A DNA stretch of 64,000 bases from assembly GCA_035631615.1 (NCBI GenBank), contig DASQIK010000088.1, forward strand, positions 1 to 64,000. The letters are read 5' to 3'. A program made the position numbers and the translations under genes. Position 1 is the first letter of the stretch. Each line of letters opens with the position of its first letter. The notes under the pieces were generated by a model. That model was not told the origin of the DNA. It saw only the letters and a list, made by a program, of their open reading frames with translations, and did not search any database. Positions 35,634 to 46,916 of this stretch are shown here, piece by piece. This DNA comes from UBA5189 sp035631615. Lineage in GTDB: Bacteria > Chloroflexota > Limnocylindria > Limnocylindrales > CSP1-4.

Positions 35634-36056
35634 ATGAGCCAGCTGCGGATCACCGTCGGCGACCTGCACTTTAGCGCCCGCTGGGAGCCGGCCGCGCCCC
35701 AGACGATCGAGGCGATCCGCCGAATGCTTCCGATCGATTCGAAGCTGATCCACTGCCGCTGGTCCGGCGAGTCGACCTGGATCCCGTACGGCGACTTCCG
35801 CCCCGGCATCGACTACGAGAACCACACCTCCCATCCGGCCCCTGGCATGCTCGCGATGTATCCCGGCGGGATCAGCGAGTGCGAGATCTTCTTCCCGTAT
35901 GGCGCCTGCACGACCTCGTCGAAGGTCGGCCAGCTCGCGGCGAACCACTTCGCGACGATCGAGCCGGACGATGGCTGGGGAGATCGACTGCGCGAGGTCG
36001 GCCGACGCGCACTGTGGGAGGGTGCCCAGGCGATCCGCATCGATGAGGTGCGGTGA
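35634..36056 (+). CDS. DUF3830 protein (cyclophilin-like fold)
   Basis: 140 residues: QLRITVGDLHFSARWEPAAPQTIEAIRRMLPIDSKLIHCRWSGESTWIPYGDF, HTSHPAPGMLAMYPGGISECEIFFPYGACTTSSKVGQLAANHFATI. The 'HPxPGxxLxYPGGxSExExLxPYG' motif is the DUF3830 hallmark; the fold is predicted cyclophilin-like. Function unknown, but it lies between uraH and a cyclic amidohydrolase. ATG 35634 has TATCCT 6 nt upstream (leaderless type). First gene of a plus-strand unit running to 37967. Confidence 0.85.
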   Translation: MSQLRITVGDLHFSARWEPAAPQTIEAIRRMLPIDSKLIHCRWSGESTWIPYGDFRPGIDYENHTSHPAPGMLAMYPGGISECEIFFPYGACTTSSKVGQLAANHFATIEPDDGWGDRLREVGRRALWEGAQAIRIDEVR

Positions 36057-36238
36057 TGGAGTTCTGGGCATTTCTCGGGATCGCGTTCGTGGGCGTCGTG
36101 TACTTCATCTGGCGAAGCCGTCGCGGAACCAGCCGCGGGCTCGACACGCTCAACAAGGGCCTGCCCGACGACCTCCGCGACAAGAACACCGGGATGATCA
36201 GCCTGCCGAATCGCGGGCGTCCCTGGGGGCGCGGGTAG
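36056..36238 (+). CDS. Small single-pass membrane protein
   Basis: 60 residues: EFWAFLGIAFVGVVYFIWRSRRG, an N-terminal membrane helix ending in Arg residues, then a polar tail rich in Gly, Asp and Arg. The ATG overlaps the DUF3830 stop as TGATG (36054-36058), so it is co-translated. It resembles the next small protein in layout (helix, then RSRRG/WSRRG). No family recognised. Confidence 0.6.
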   Translation: MEFWAFLGIAFVGVVYFIWRSRRGTSRGLDTLNKGLPDDLRDKNTGMISLPNRGRPWGRG

Positions 36239-36287
36239 GCTGCGGGCGGCGACGGCGCATGATCGCCGTCGCAGAGGAGGTCAGCCG

Positions 36288-36524
36288 ATGCCGACCGAGA
36301 TCCTGGTGTTCTTCGCGATCGCGTTCGTCGTCGTCGTGGGGCTGCTCTGGTGGAGTCGCCGAGGCGATGCCGCGGACCCAGCACCGATCGCCCGTGCCGT
36401 TGTCGATCGTCCCGAACCGGGTATCTCCAACGAATCGTCGATCGGGCCGCACCGGGATATCGGCCGGCCCTTCCGCGTGGACCACGGCGATCGCCCGACC
36501 GACGGCGGCGATCGTAGCGCGTAG
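36288..36524 (+). CDS. Second small single-pass membrane protein
   Basis: 78 residues: PTEILVFFAIAFVVVVGLLWWSRRGDAADPAPIA, one N-terminal membrane helix followed by a polar, Pro/Asp/Arg-rich tail. A strong GAGGAGGT Shine-Dalgarno precedes ATG 36288. The same order (helix, then W-S-R-R-G) as the preceding 60-residue protein suggests duplication. It ends 15 nt before the cyclic amidohydrolase gene. Confidence 0.65.
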   Translation: MPTEILVFFAIAFVVVVGLLWWSRRGDAADPAPIARAVVDRPEPGISNESSIGPHRDIGRPFRVDHGDRPTDGGDRSA

Positions 36525-36539
36525 CCGCTGCACCTAGTC

Positions 36540-37967
36540 GTGGACCTGCTCGTCCGTGGAGGCACAGTCGTCACCGCGGCCGCCTCGAGGCATGCGGACG
36601 TGGCGATTCGCGGCGGTGTGATCGAGGCGGTCGATGACGACCTCGGGGCACTCGCGTCGGGCGGGAACGTCGAGGTCGTCGACGCGACCGGTCTGCTCGT
36701 GCTGCCGGGTGCCGTCGACGTGCATACGCACACGCGTGTCGCCACGGACGCCGAGCCGGATCGGTTCTTCCGGGATTCCGTCGCCGCGGCCTTCGGTGGC
36801 ACGACCACGTTCCTCGCGTTCAACAACCCGGGGACGGGCTCGTCGCCCGCGGCGGAGCGCTCGCTGCTCGCGGGGCTTCGGGAATGGCGCGCTGCCACGG
36901 AGCGAGATTCGGCGATCGACTACTCGGTGAGCCTGGCGATCAGCGGCCACATGGACGATCCGGTCGCCGAGCTGCCGGCCATGGTCGATGCGGGCGTCGC
37001 GACCGCGAAGGCGTTCATGGTCTTCGACTTCCGGCTCGGTGACCGCCGGATCTACGACGCGATGCGGGTGCTGGGCGGCCGCGGTGGGATGCTGCAGGTC
37101 CACTGCGAGGATCCGGTCCTGATCGACACCGCGGTCGCGGATGCCCTCGCGCGCGGCGACACGGCGCTGCAGTTCCACGCGGCGACTCGGTCAACGGAGG
37201 CGGAGGCCGTCGCGACGCACCGCGTCATGGCCTTCGCCCGCGCCGCGGAGGTGCCGGTCCACGTCGTCCACCTGTCGTCCGCGAGCGCGCTGCGGCACGT
37301 GCAGGACGCAAAGGCGCGCGGGGTGCGCGCCCACGCCGAGACGTGCCCGCACTATCTCGCCCTGACCGACGCGCGATATGCATCGGCGGATCTCGCCTCG
37401 GTTGCGGAGTGCGTCATCTCGCCGCCGCTGCGCCCGATGTCCGACCAGGATGCACTGTGGGCCGGCCTCGCGGCCGGCTCGCTCGACCTCATCGCAACGG
37501 ACCATGTACCAGATCGCCTGGCCGTCGAGAAGGCCGAGGCCGTCCGCGGCGCCTCGTTCAACAAGGTCAGCAACGGCGCGCCCGGCATCGAGACCCTGCT
37601 CGCGATCGCCTATTCCGAGGGCGTCGCCAGGGGCCGGATCACGGTCGAACGCATGGTTGACCTCCTCGCCACCTCGCCCGCCCGACTGTTCGGCCTGGGG
37701 CACAAGGGGGCCATCGAGCCAGGCCGCGACGCGGACCTCGTCCTGTTCGACCCGGCAGCGCGGCGCACGCTCCGCGCCACCGACCTCCACCACACGAGCG
37801 ACTACACCCCGTACGAGGGCTTCTCGATCGCGGGCGCCGTGCGCTCCATCTTCGTCCGCGGCCGCCCGGTGATCCGCGACGGCCGGTTCGTCGGCACCCG
37901 AGGGTTCGGCCAGTTCGTGGAGCGCGGCCAGGCCGGGCATGACCTCGGGCGGATAACGGCTGGGTAA
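36540..37967 (+). CDS. Cyclic amidohydrolase (dihydropyrimidinase/allantoinase type)
   Basis: 475 residues. Metal motifs of the family: LPGAVDVHTHTRV, VATAKAFMVFDF with the carboxylated Lys (about residue 156), MLQVHCEDP, HVVHLSSASAL, CPHYLALTD and LIATDHVPD. These opening and closing motifs fit D-hydantoinases and allantoinases equally. Given uraH, uraD, uricase and xanthine dehydrogenase nearby, allantoinase (allantoin to allantoate) is the attractive reading, but 5-substituted hydantoins or dihydropyrimidines are not excluded. GTG 36540; no clear -10 or Shine-Dalgarno, consistent with an operon position. Confidence 0.87.
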   Translation: MDLLVRGGTVVTAAASRHADVAIRGGVIEAVDDDLGALASGGNVEVVDATGLLVLPGAVDVHTHTRVATDAEPDRFFRDSVAAAFGGTTTFLAFNNPGTGSSPAAERSLLAGLREWRAATERDSAIDYSVSLAISGHMDDPVAELPAMVDAGVATAKAFMVFDFRLGDRRIYDAMRVLGGRGGMLQVHCEDPVLIDTAVADALARGDTALQFHAATRSTEAEAVATHRVMAFARAAEVPVHVVHLSSASALRHVQDAKARGVRAHAETCPHYLALTDARYASADLASVAECVISPPLRPMSDQDALWAGLAAGSLDLIATDHVPDRLAVEKAEAVRGASFNKVSNGAPGIETLLAIAYSEGVARGRITVERMVDLLATSPARLFGLGHKGAIEPGRDADLVLFDPAARRTLRATDLHHTSDYTPYEGFSIAGAVRSIFVRGRPVIRDGRFVGTRGFGQFVERGQAGHDLGRITAG

Positions 37968-37992
37968 GCGCCACCGGTCAAGATGCGATCGG

Positions 37993-38745
37993 GTGAACGA
38001 CCTCGCGATCGGCCGAGTCTTCCGCCACCTCCGGCACCGGCTCGGCTGGCGCCAGGAGGACGTCGGAGTGCGAGCCGGGATCTCGACTGGCCTGTACTCA
38101 TTGATCGAGCGCGGGCACCTGGACGGATTGACCGTCGCGAAGCTCAGGAAGGTCGCCGCGGTGCTCGAGATCGAGCTCGCGATCGATGCCCGCTGGCGCG
38201 GCGCCTCGCTTGAGCGTTCGATCGCACACCGGCATGCTGCCATGTCCGAGGCCGTGGCGCGACTCCTCCTAGACGCTGGCTGGGAGGTTCGTCCGGAGGT
38301 CTCGTTCAGCCATTACGGAGAGCGAGGTGTCGTCGACCTTGTCGCCTGGCGTGCGGGGGAGGGCGTGCTGCTGCTGGTTGAGCTCAAGACCGAGCTTGTC
38401 GACGTGAACGAGCTCCTCGGGGTCATGGACCGGCGACGGCGCCTCGCCGAGGTGATCGCGCATAGCTGCGGCTGGTCTCCACGCGTCATCGCGCAGTGGG
38501 TCGTCCTCGCCGAAGGGAGGACGAACCGGCGACGCGTGGCCGCGCATCGAACGATCCTGCGAGCCGCCTTTCCGCTCGATGGCCGATCGGTCGGCGGCTG
38601 GCTCGCGCGACCTGCTACACCCGCGACTGTCCTGTGGTTCTTGCCAGATTCTTCCCTGGTTAGAGCTAGGTCGAGTCGGGCACCTCGGCAGCGAGTGCGG
38701 GCAACCCGTTCGAGCGTGGACCCGGCGACGAAACCTGCCAATTGA
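37993..38745 (+). CDS. XRE-family HTH protein fused to a PD-(D/E)XK-like domain
   Basis: 250 residues. Residues 5-62 form a Cro/C1-type HTH (IGRVFRHLRHRLGWRQEDVGVRAGISTGLYSLIERG). Residues 75-190 carry a restriction-endonuclease-like pattern: a helix (SEAVARLLLDAGWEVR), Glu102 (PEVSF), Asp115 (RGVVDLVAW) and Glu130/Lys132 (LLLVELKTE), then a helix. This is the E...D...E-x-K core of PD-(D/E)XK folds. The tail (210-250) is basic and low-complexity. It could be a regulator with a degenerate nuclease domain or a DNA-directed nuclease; activity is not shown. GTG start 25 nt after the amidohydrolase stop. A long inverted repeat overlaps its stop. Confidence 0.75.
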   Translation: MNDLAIGRVFRHLRHRLGWRQEDVGVRAGISTGLYSLIERGHLDGLTVAKLRKVAAVLEIELAIDARWRGASLERSIAHRHAAMSEAVARLLLDAGWEVRPEVSFSHYGERGVVDLVAWRAGEGVLLLVELKTELVDVNELLGVMDRRRRLAEVIAHSCGWSPRVIAQWVVLAEGRTNRRRVAAHRTILRAAFPLDGRSVGGWLARPATPATVLWFLPDSSLVRARSSRAPRQRVRATRSSVDPATKPAN

Positions 38746-38771
38746 TCGCGCCCGGAGTGATCTGGCAGGTT
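38732..38771. repeat. Perfect 9-bp inverted repeat overlapping a stop codon
   Basis: AACCTGCCA (38732-38740) and TGGCAGGTT (38763-38771) flank 22 nt that hold a further GATC...GATC pair. The stop of the HTH gene (38743-38745) lies in the loop. No U tract follows, so it may be an RNA-stability hairpin, a Rho-independent-like terminator, or a protein site. The rest of 38746-38978 has no gene I can support. Confidence 0.6.
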
Positions 38772-38978
38772 GGACGAGCGCCAACCTCGCCTAGGTCTAC
38801 TGAGGCTGCACTCTGGCAAGTTGCGGGGCCTCTGCAGCGGGTGCACCGCCTGTCGCTTATCGGTTCGCCGGACCGGGAGGCGCAGTTGCGGGGGGTCGAG
38901 GCGCCGGGCGAGGAAGCGGGTTGCCAGCGCTGTCCGCGCGGCGGCGCTCGCGGAAGTGAGGGCCAAGGTCGAAGGCGG

Positions 38979-40594
<1,616 letters not shown>

Positions 40595-40598
<4 letters not shown>

Positions 40599-41491
40599 CC
40601 GGCCGCGCGTCGCCGGACGGTCGCGTCGATGAGGCCGTGCGGCTCGGTCGTCGAGACGAACACCTCGCCCGGGTTGTCGAGCCCGAACGGCGCCAGGTCG
40701 ACCTTCCAGTGGTGGAGGTTCGGCAGGACCATCCGGACCCACTCGATCGACGGCTCCGCGTCCATCATCGCCGTGGCCATGATCCAGATCGACGCCTGGA
40801 CCGACGGGCTGAAATGCTCGGCGAGCGATTGCCGCAGGGCCACGCGGGCGCGGTCCCAGGCGGCGTCGAAGTCGAAGCTGTCGCTCGCAGCCACCTCGGT
40901 GCGCAGGCCCCACGTCGCCCGGAGCTTGGTCGCCATCAGCCGATCGTCGACCTCGGGGAGCGTCGTGTAGGCGTCGCGGTCGAAGCCGCTGAAGGCGGAC
41001 TTGGTGGTCTTCATGACGGTGAGGTCGCCGACGCCGGCCTCGACATCGACGGCACCATCTGGGCCAACGGTGACGCGGACGAGGCGTGTCAGATCGCCCG
41101 CGCGGGTGAACGCGTCGGGCGCCTCGCCGCCGCTCTCGATCGGGATCCGGAGCCAGCGGTGCTCCTCGATATCCACCATGGCCCGGTCCACCAACGGGTG
41201 GGTGGCGAAATGGCGCGCCAGCTCGAGCCCGAACGCCTCGGGAGAGCCGGTCAGTCGATCGCGGGCGAACGCGTAGACGGTGTTCTTCATCGTGTCGGTG
41301 GCCACGAGGTTCGCGTTGTCGCCGTCCACGTGCACCGCCGCGAAATCCCCCTCGAGCGCGATCGCGACGGTCAGGTCGCGAAGGTCGTGCCGCTCCGGGC
41401 CGCGACGAACGGTCACCAGGCGGATCCGCGACTTGCCGTAGCGGTTCTCGCCGAGCTCATAGTCCGTGTTCGCGTCGCGGCCGTCAGCCAT
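40595..41491 (-). CDS. uaz: Urate oxidase (cofactor-free uricase)
   Basis: 298 residues. ELGENRYGKSRIRLVTVRR matches the start of uricase with the catalytic Lys region; then TVAIALEGDFAAVHVDGDNANLVATDTMKNTVYAFAR (the Thr of the VATDTMKNT motif is an active-site residue), VMKTTKSAFSGFDRDAYTTLPEVDDRLMATKLRATWG and LPNLHHWKVDLAPFGLDNPGEVFVSTTEPHGLI. Oxidises urate to 5-hydroxyisourate with O2. The ATG lies 8 bp inside the uraD end. Coupled downstream to malate synthase. Confidence 0.95.
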
Positions 41492-42017
41492 GGGTCGGCC
41501 TCGCGGCGGCCGCGTCGCTCGCCAGGGCCCGCTGGCGGTCGATGGCGATGTCGATGACGGCGTCGAGCGCCCGCCGGAGCTCCGAATCCCGCTCTCGCGC
41601 CATGGCGGCGCGCAGGTCGGGCAGCAGCTCGGGGCGCGATCGACCGGCCACGAAGACACAGTAGCGGAAGCCGAAGCGCGCCTCGTACGCGTCGTTGAGG
41701 CGCTCGAGCTCGGCGCCCACGGAGGCGAGATTCGCCGCTGCTGCCGCGCCGTACCCCTGCTCCCGGTGGGACATCGCCGAGACCGACGCCGGCGGCGCGC
41801 CGAGCCGCGGATGGGCATCGACGAGCTCGAGCTGCTCCGGCACCGGCATCGCGTGCGCAATGTCTCGCGCCGCCTCGAACAGCGCCGCCCACGACCCGAA
41901 TGGGCGCCGGGCCGCGAGTCGCGCCAGGAACCGGGGAGCCCCCTCGAACAGCGGCGCGACACCCGCCTCGAACTCGGCCGCCGTGGCCGCGTCCAGCGCC
42001 TCGATGGCGACGCTCAC
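41484..42017 (-). CDS. uraD: OHCU decarboxylase
   Basis: 177 residues, helical. ATAAEFEAGVAPLFEGAPRFLARLAARRPFGSWAALFEAA, VDAHPRLGAPP (the catalytic-site His in a HPRLG motif), SHREQGYGAAA and LNDAYEARFGFRYCVFVAGRSRPELLPDLRAAMARERDSELRRALDAV are family hallmarks. Converts 2-oxo-4-hydroxy-4-carboxy-5-ureidoimidazoline to S-allantoin. GTG 42017 overlaps the stop of the XDH FAD subunit as GTGA; the 3' end overlaps the uricase start. Confidence 0.95.
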   Translation of the reverse strand: MSVAIEALDAATAAEFEAGVAPLFEGAPRFLARLAARRPFGSWAALFEAARDIAHAMPVPEQLELVDAHPRLGAPPASVSAMSHREQGYGAAAAANLASVGAELERLNDAYEARFGFRYCVFVAGRSRPELLPDLRAAMARERDSELRRALDAVIDIAIDRQRALASDAAAARPTHG

Positions 42018-42868
42018 CAGCCGCCGGCGTCGCGCAGGAGCCGGTGCAGGATCCGCGCCGAGACCGCGCGGCGATAGTCGGCGGTGGACCGGACGTCGTC
42101 GATCGGCCGGAGCTCGCCGGCGAGCGTCTCGGCCGCCCGATCCGCGACCTCCGGCGTCGGGTGCGCGCCCTCGAGGACCGCCTCGGTCGCGTGAGCGCGG
42201 ATCGGCGTCGCCGCGACGGAGCCCAGCGCGACGCGCACGTTCGTCCAGCCCGTCGACCCGAAGTCCTCCCAGGCGAGCGCCATGACGACCTTCGAGATCG
42301 CCTGCGCGCGCCGCGTCCCAACCTTCCGGAAGCGCAGCTCGCGACCCCGGGGCAGCGGGACTCGGACGTGCAGGATCAACTCGTCCGGCGCCAGCGCGGT
42401 TCTGCGATAGCTGACGAAGAAGTCCGACGCCGCGACCTCGCGCTCGCCACGCTGCCCACCCACCAGGATCGTCGCGTCCGCGGCGAGCAGGATCGGGAGC
42501 GTGTCGCCGGCGGGCGAGGCGTTGGCGATGTTGCCGCCGAGCGTCCCGCGGTTCTGGATCTGGGCGGCGCCAATGGTCGCGGCTGCCTCGACGAGCGCCG
42601 GCAGGTGCTCGCGGCACAGCGCGGACCGACGGATCTCGGTGTACGTCGTGCGGGCGCCGAGGACGAGCGAACCCTCCTCCAGCGAGATCCCGCGCAGGGC
42701 GTCGATGCGCGACAGGTCGAGCATCCGGTCCGGGATCGGCCCGAGCTCGCCCGTGATCGCGACCATCACGTCGGTGCCGCCCGCGATCGGCCGCGTCGGC
42801 CCGGCCGCGAGCCGCTCGTAGGCCTCGAACAGGTGCCGCGGCGTATCGATCGGTGGCTCGGCGGGCAT
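42014..42868 (-). CDS. Xanthine dehydrogenase FAD-binding (medium) subunit
   Basis: 284 residues of the CO-dehydrogenase-flavoprotein type: PTRPIAGGTDVMVAI (FAD pyrophosphate loop), AAATIGAAQIQNRGTLGGNIANASPAGDTLPILLAADA (second FAD motif), and RKVGTRRAQAISKV. Transfers electrons from the Fe-S centres to NAD+. It follows the 2Fe-2S subunit gene by 11 nt and overlaps uraD. Confidence 0.93.
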   Translation of the reverse strand: MPAEPPIDTPRHLFEAYERLAAGPTRPIAGGTDVMVAITGELGPIPDRMLDLSRIDALRGISLEEGSLVLGARTTYTEIRRSALCREHLPALVEAAATIGAAQIQNRGTLGGNIANASPAGDTLPILLAADATILVGGQRGEREVAASDFFVSYRRTALAPDELILHVRVPLPRGRELRFRKVGTRRAQAISKVVMALAWEDFGSTGWTNVRVALGSVAATPIRAHATEAVLEGAHPTPEVADRAAETLAGELRPIDDVRSTADYRRAVSARILHRLLRDAGGW

Positions 42869-42879
42869 GGCGCTCGCGC

Positions 42880-43352
42880 CTACTCCGCCGGGCTCGCCAC
42901 AGCCGCGATGGCGTCGACGATCTTCGTGTAGCCCGTGCAGCGGCAGAGGTTGCCGGCGATGGCCTCGCGAATGGCCTCGTCATCGGGGCCGCCGCCGGCG
43001 TCGAGATAGGCGCGCGCGGCCATGAGCATGCCGGGCGTGCAGATCCCGCACTGGGCGGCGCCGTGATCGAGGAACGCCTCCTGGAGCGTGTCGAGCGCGC
43101 CGCGCTCGCGCGCAGCGAGCGACAGCCCCTCGACCGTGCGCACGATCCGGCCCTCCACCTGGCAGACGGGCACGAGGCACGCATCGACGACCTGGCCATC
43201 GAGGAGCACGGAGCACGCACCGCACTCCCCTTCCCCGCAGCCCTCCTTCGTCCCCGTCAGCCCGAGGTCCTCGCGAAGCACGTCGAGCAGGCGCCGCATG
43301 CCCGGCACGTCGACCTGGGCGGGCGCGCCATTCACGAGGAACCGGTACGCGC

Positions 43353-43356
<4 letters not shown>
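42880..43356 (-). CDS. Xanthine dehydrogenase 2Fe-2S (small) subunit
   Basis: 158 residues with two 2Fe-2S sites: GCGEGECGACSVLLDG...DACLVP (plant-type ferredoxin) and QCGICTPGMLMAARAYLD...GNLCRCTGYTKIVDAI (helical domain). GTG 43356 overlaps the molybdenum subunit stop as GTGA. Carries electrons from the molybdenum cofactor to FAD. Confidence 0.95.
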
Positions 43357-45680
<2,324 letters not shown>

Positions 45681-45730
45681 CCTTCCCTCGAGACTGCTGC
45701 TCGCGAGTCCAGTCGTATCTGCCCCGGAGA

Positions 45731-46906
45731 CTACCAGTCGGGCGATCGCGGGATGGGTTGCCGCTCGCGGGCAAGCTCCTCGAGCAGCGCCACCGCGTGC
45801 TCCATCGGAGGCAGCGCCTGCATGTCGGCGGCGAACGCCTGGGCGTTGCGCCGGAACCGCTCGTCGGCGAGGACCTCGCGGATCCGCGACCGGATCGTGG
45901 CGGGATCACGCTCGCTCGGCGCGACCGCCCGGCCCAGCCCAAGCGCCTCGACCCGCTCCGCGGTGTACGGCTGGTCGCCGCCGATCGGGATGACGACGAG
46001 CGGCAGCCCGAGGCGCAGCGCCTCCTTCGTGCCGTTGAACCCGCCGTGCGCGACGAAGAGCGTCGATTCCGCGAGGACCAGGATCTGCGGCACGAAGGCC
46101 TCGATCCGGACGTTCGTTGGCGGCGTGCCGAATCTCGCCGGATCCTGGCCGCGCCCGATGGCGGCGACGACCTCGATCGGCTCGCCGGCCACCGCCTCGA
46201 TGATCGCCTCGAACAGGCCGGGCAGCCCATTCATCAGCGTCCCGAGGCTGGCGAGCACGAGCGGACGATCGCGTGGCGCATCGAGCCAACCCGGGCGCAC
46301 CTCCCCCGGCCGATCCGGATTCTCGTAGCGGATGAAGTGGATCGTCTCGGGGTGCGCCACCTCTCCGTCCCAACGAGGCGGGACGAACGCGAAGTGCAGG
46401 TATCGGAACAGCATCTCCGCCTCGGGGTCGGGCGGCAGCCCGAGCTCTGCGCGCCGGATCGACAGTGTCGGGCCGAGCTGCTCGCGTCGCTCCGGCAGGG
46501 AGCTCAGGGAGCCAGCCCCGATCGAGGCGTGAGGCCGGTCGAGCTTCTCGGCGACGAGCGAGGCGGCCATCTCGCCGTTCTCGTTCACGAGCACGTCCGG
46601 TCGCCAGGCCTCGGCGTGGCGGACCAGGTCCGGGATCATGGCGAGCGCGGCCCGACCGGCGAAGACCTCGAGCTGCATGAACTGGCGCCTGCGCGGATCG
46701 CCGAGCGGCGGTGCGCCGCCAGAGATCGATTCGAGGTCGTCGGCGCCGCCGGGTAGGTGCTCGAGGCCACTCCGGCGAAGCTCGTCCGCGAATGCCGGGC
46801 TGCAGCAGACCGCGACGTCGTGCCCGGCCGCAGCCACGGCGAGCGCCATCTGCATGATCGAGTTGAAGTGCCCCGTCGCCGGCAGCGTCGTGAACAGGGC
46901 CCGCAT
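45731..46906 (-). CDS. MGT-type glycosyltransferase (GT1 family)
   Basis: 391 residues, GT-B fold. N-terminus MRALFTTLPATGHFNSIMQMALAVAAAGHDVAVCC contains the catalytic His after GH; the C-domain has VLASLGTLMNGLPGLF and FVAHGGFNGTKEALRLGLPLVVIPIGGDQPYTAERVEALGLG (nucleotide-sugar PSPG-like motif). It glycosylates a small molecule, possibly a macrolide, lipid or phenolic. TAGGCT lies 7 nt before ATG 46906, so the gene has its own leaderless promoter. No direct link to purine genes. Confidence 0.88.
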   Translation of the reverse strand: MRALFTTLPATGHFNSIMQMALAVAAAGHDVAVCCSPAFADELRRSGLEHLPGGADDLESISGGAPPLGDPRRRQFMQLEVFAGRAALAMIPDLVRHAEAWRPDVLVNENGEMAASLVAEKLDRPHASIGAGSLSSLPERREQLGPTLSIRRAELGLPPDPEAEMLFRYLHFAFVPPRWDGEVAHPETIHFIRYENPDRPGEVRPGWLDAPRDRPLVLASLGTLMNGLPGLFEAIIEAVAGEPIEVVAAIGRGQDPARFGTPPTNVRIEAFVPQILVLAESTLFVAHGGFNGTKEALRLGLPLVVIPIGGDQPYTAERVEALGLGRAVAPSERDPATIRSRIREVLADERFRRNAQAFAADMQALPPMEHAVALLEELARERQPIPRSPDW

Positions 46907-46916
46907 GCGGGAGAGC

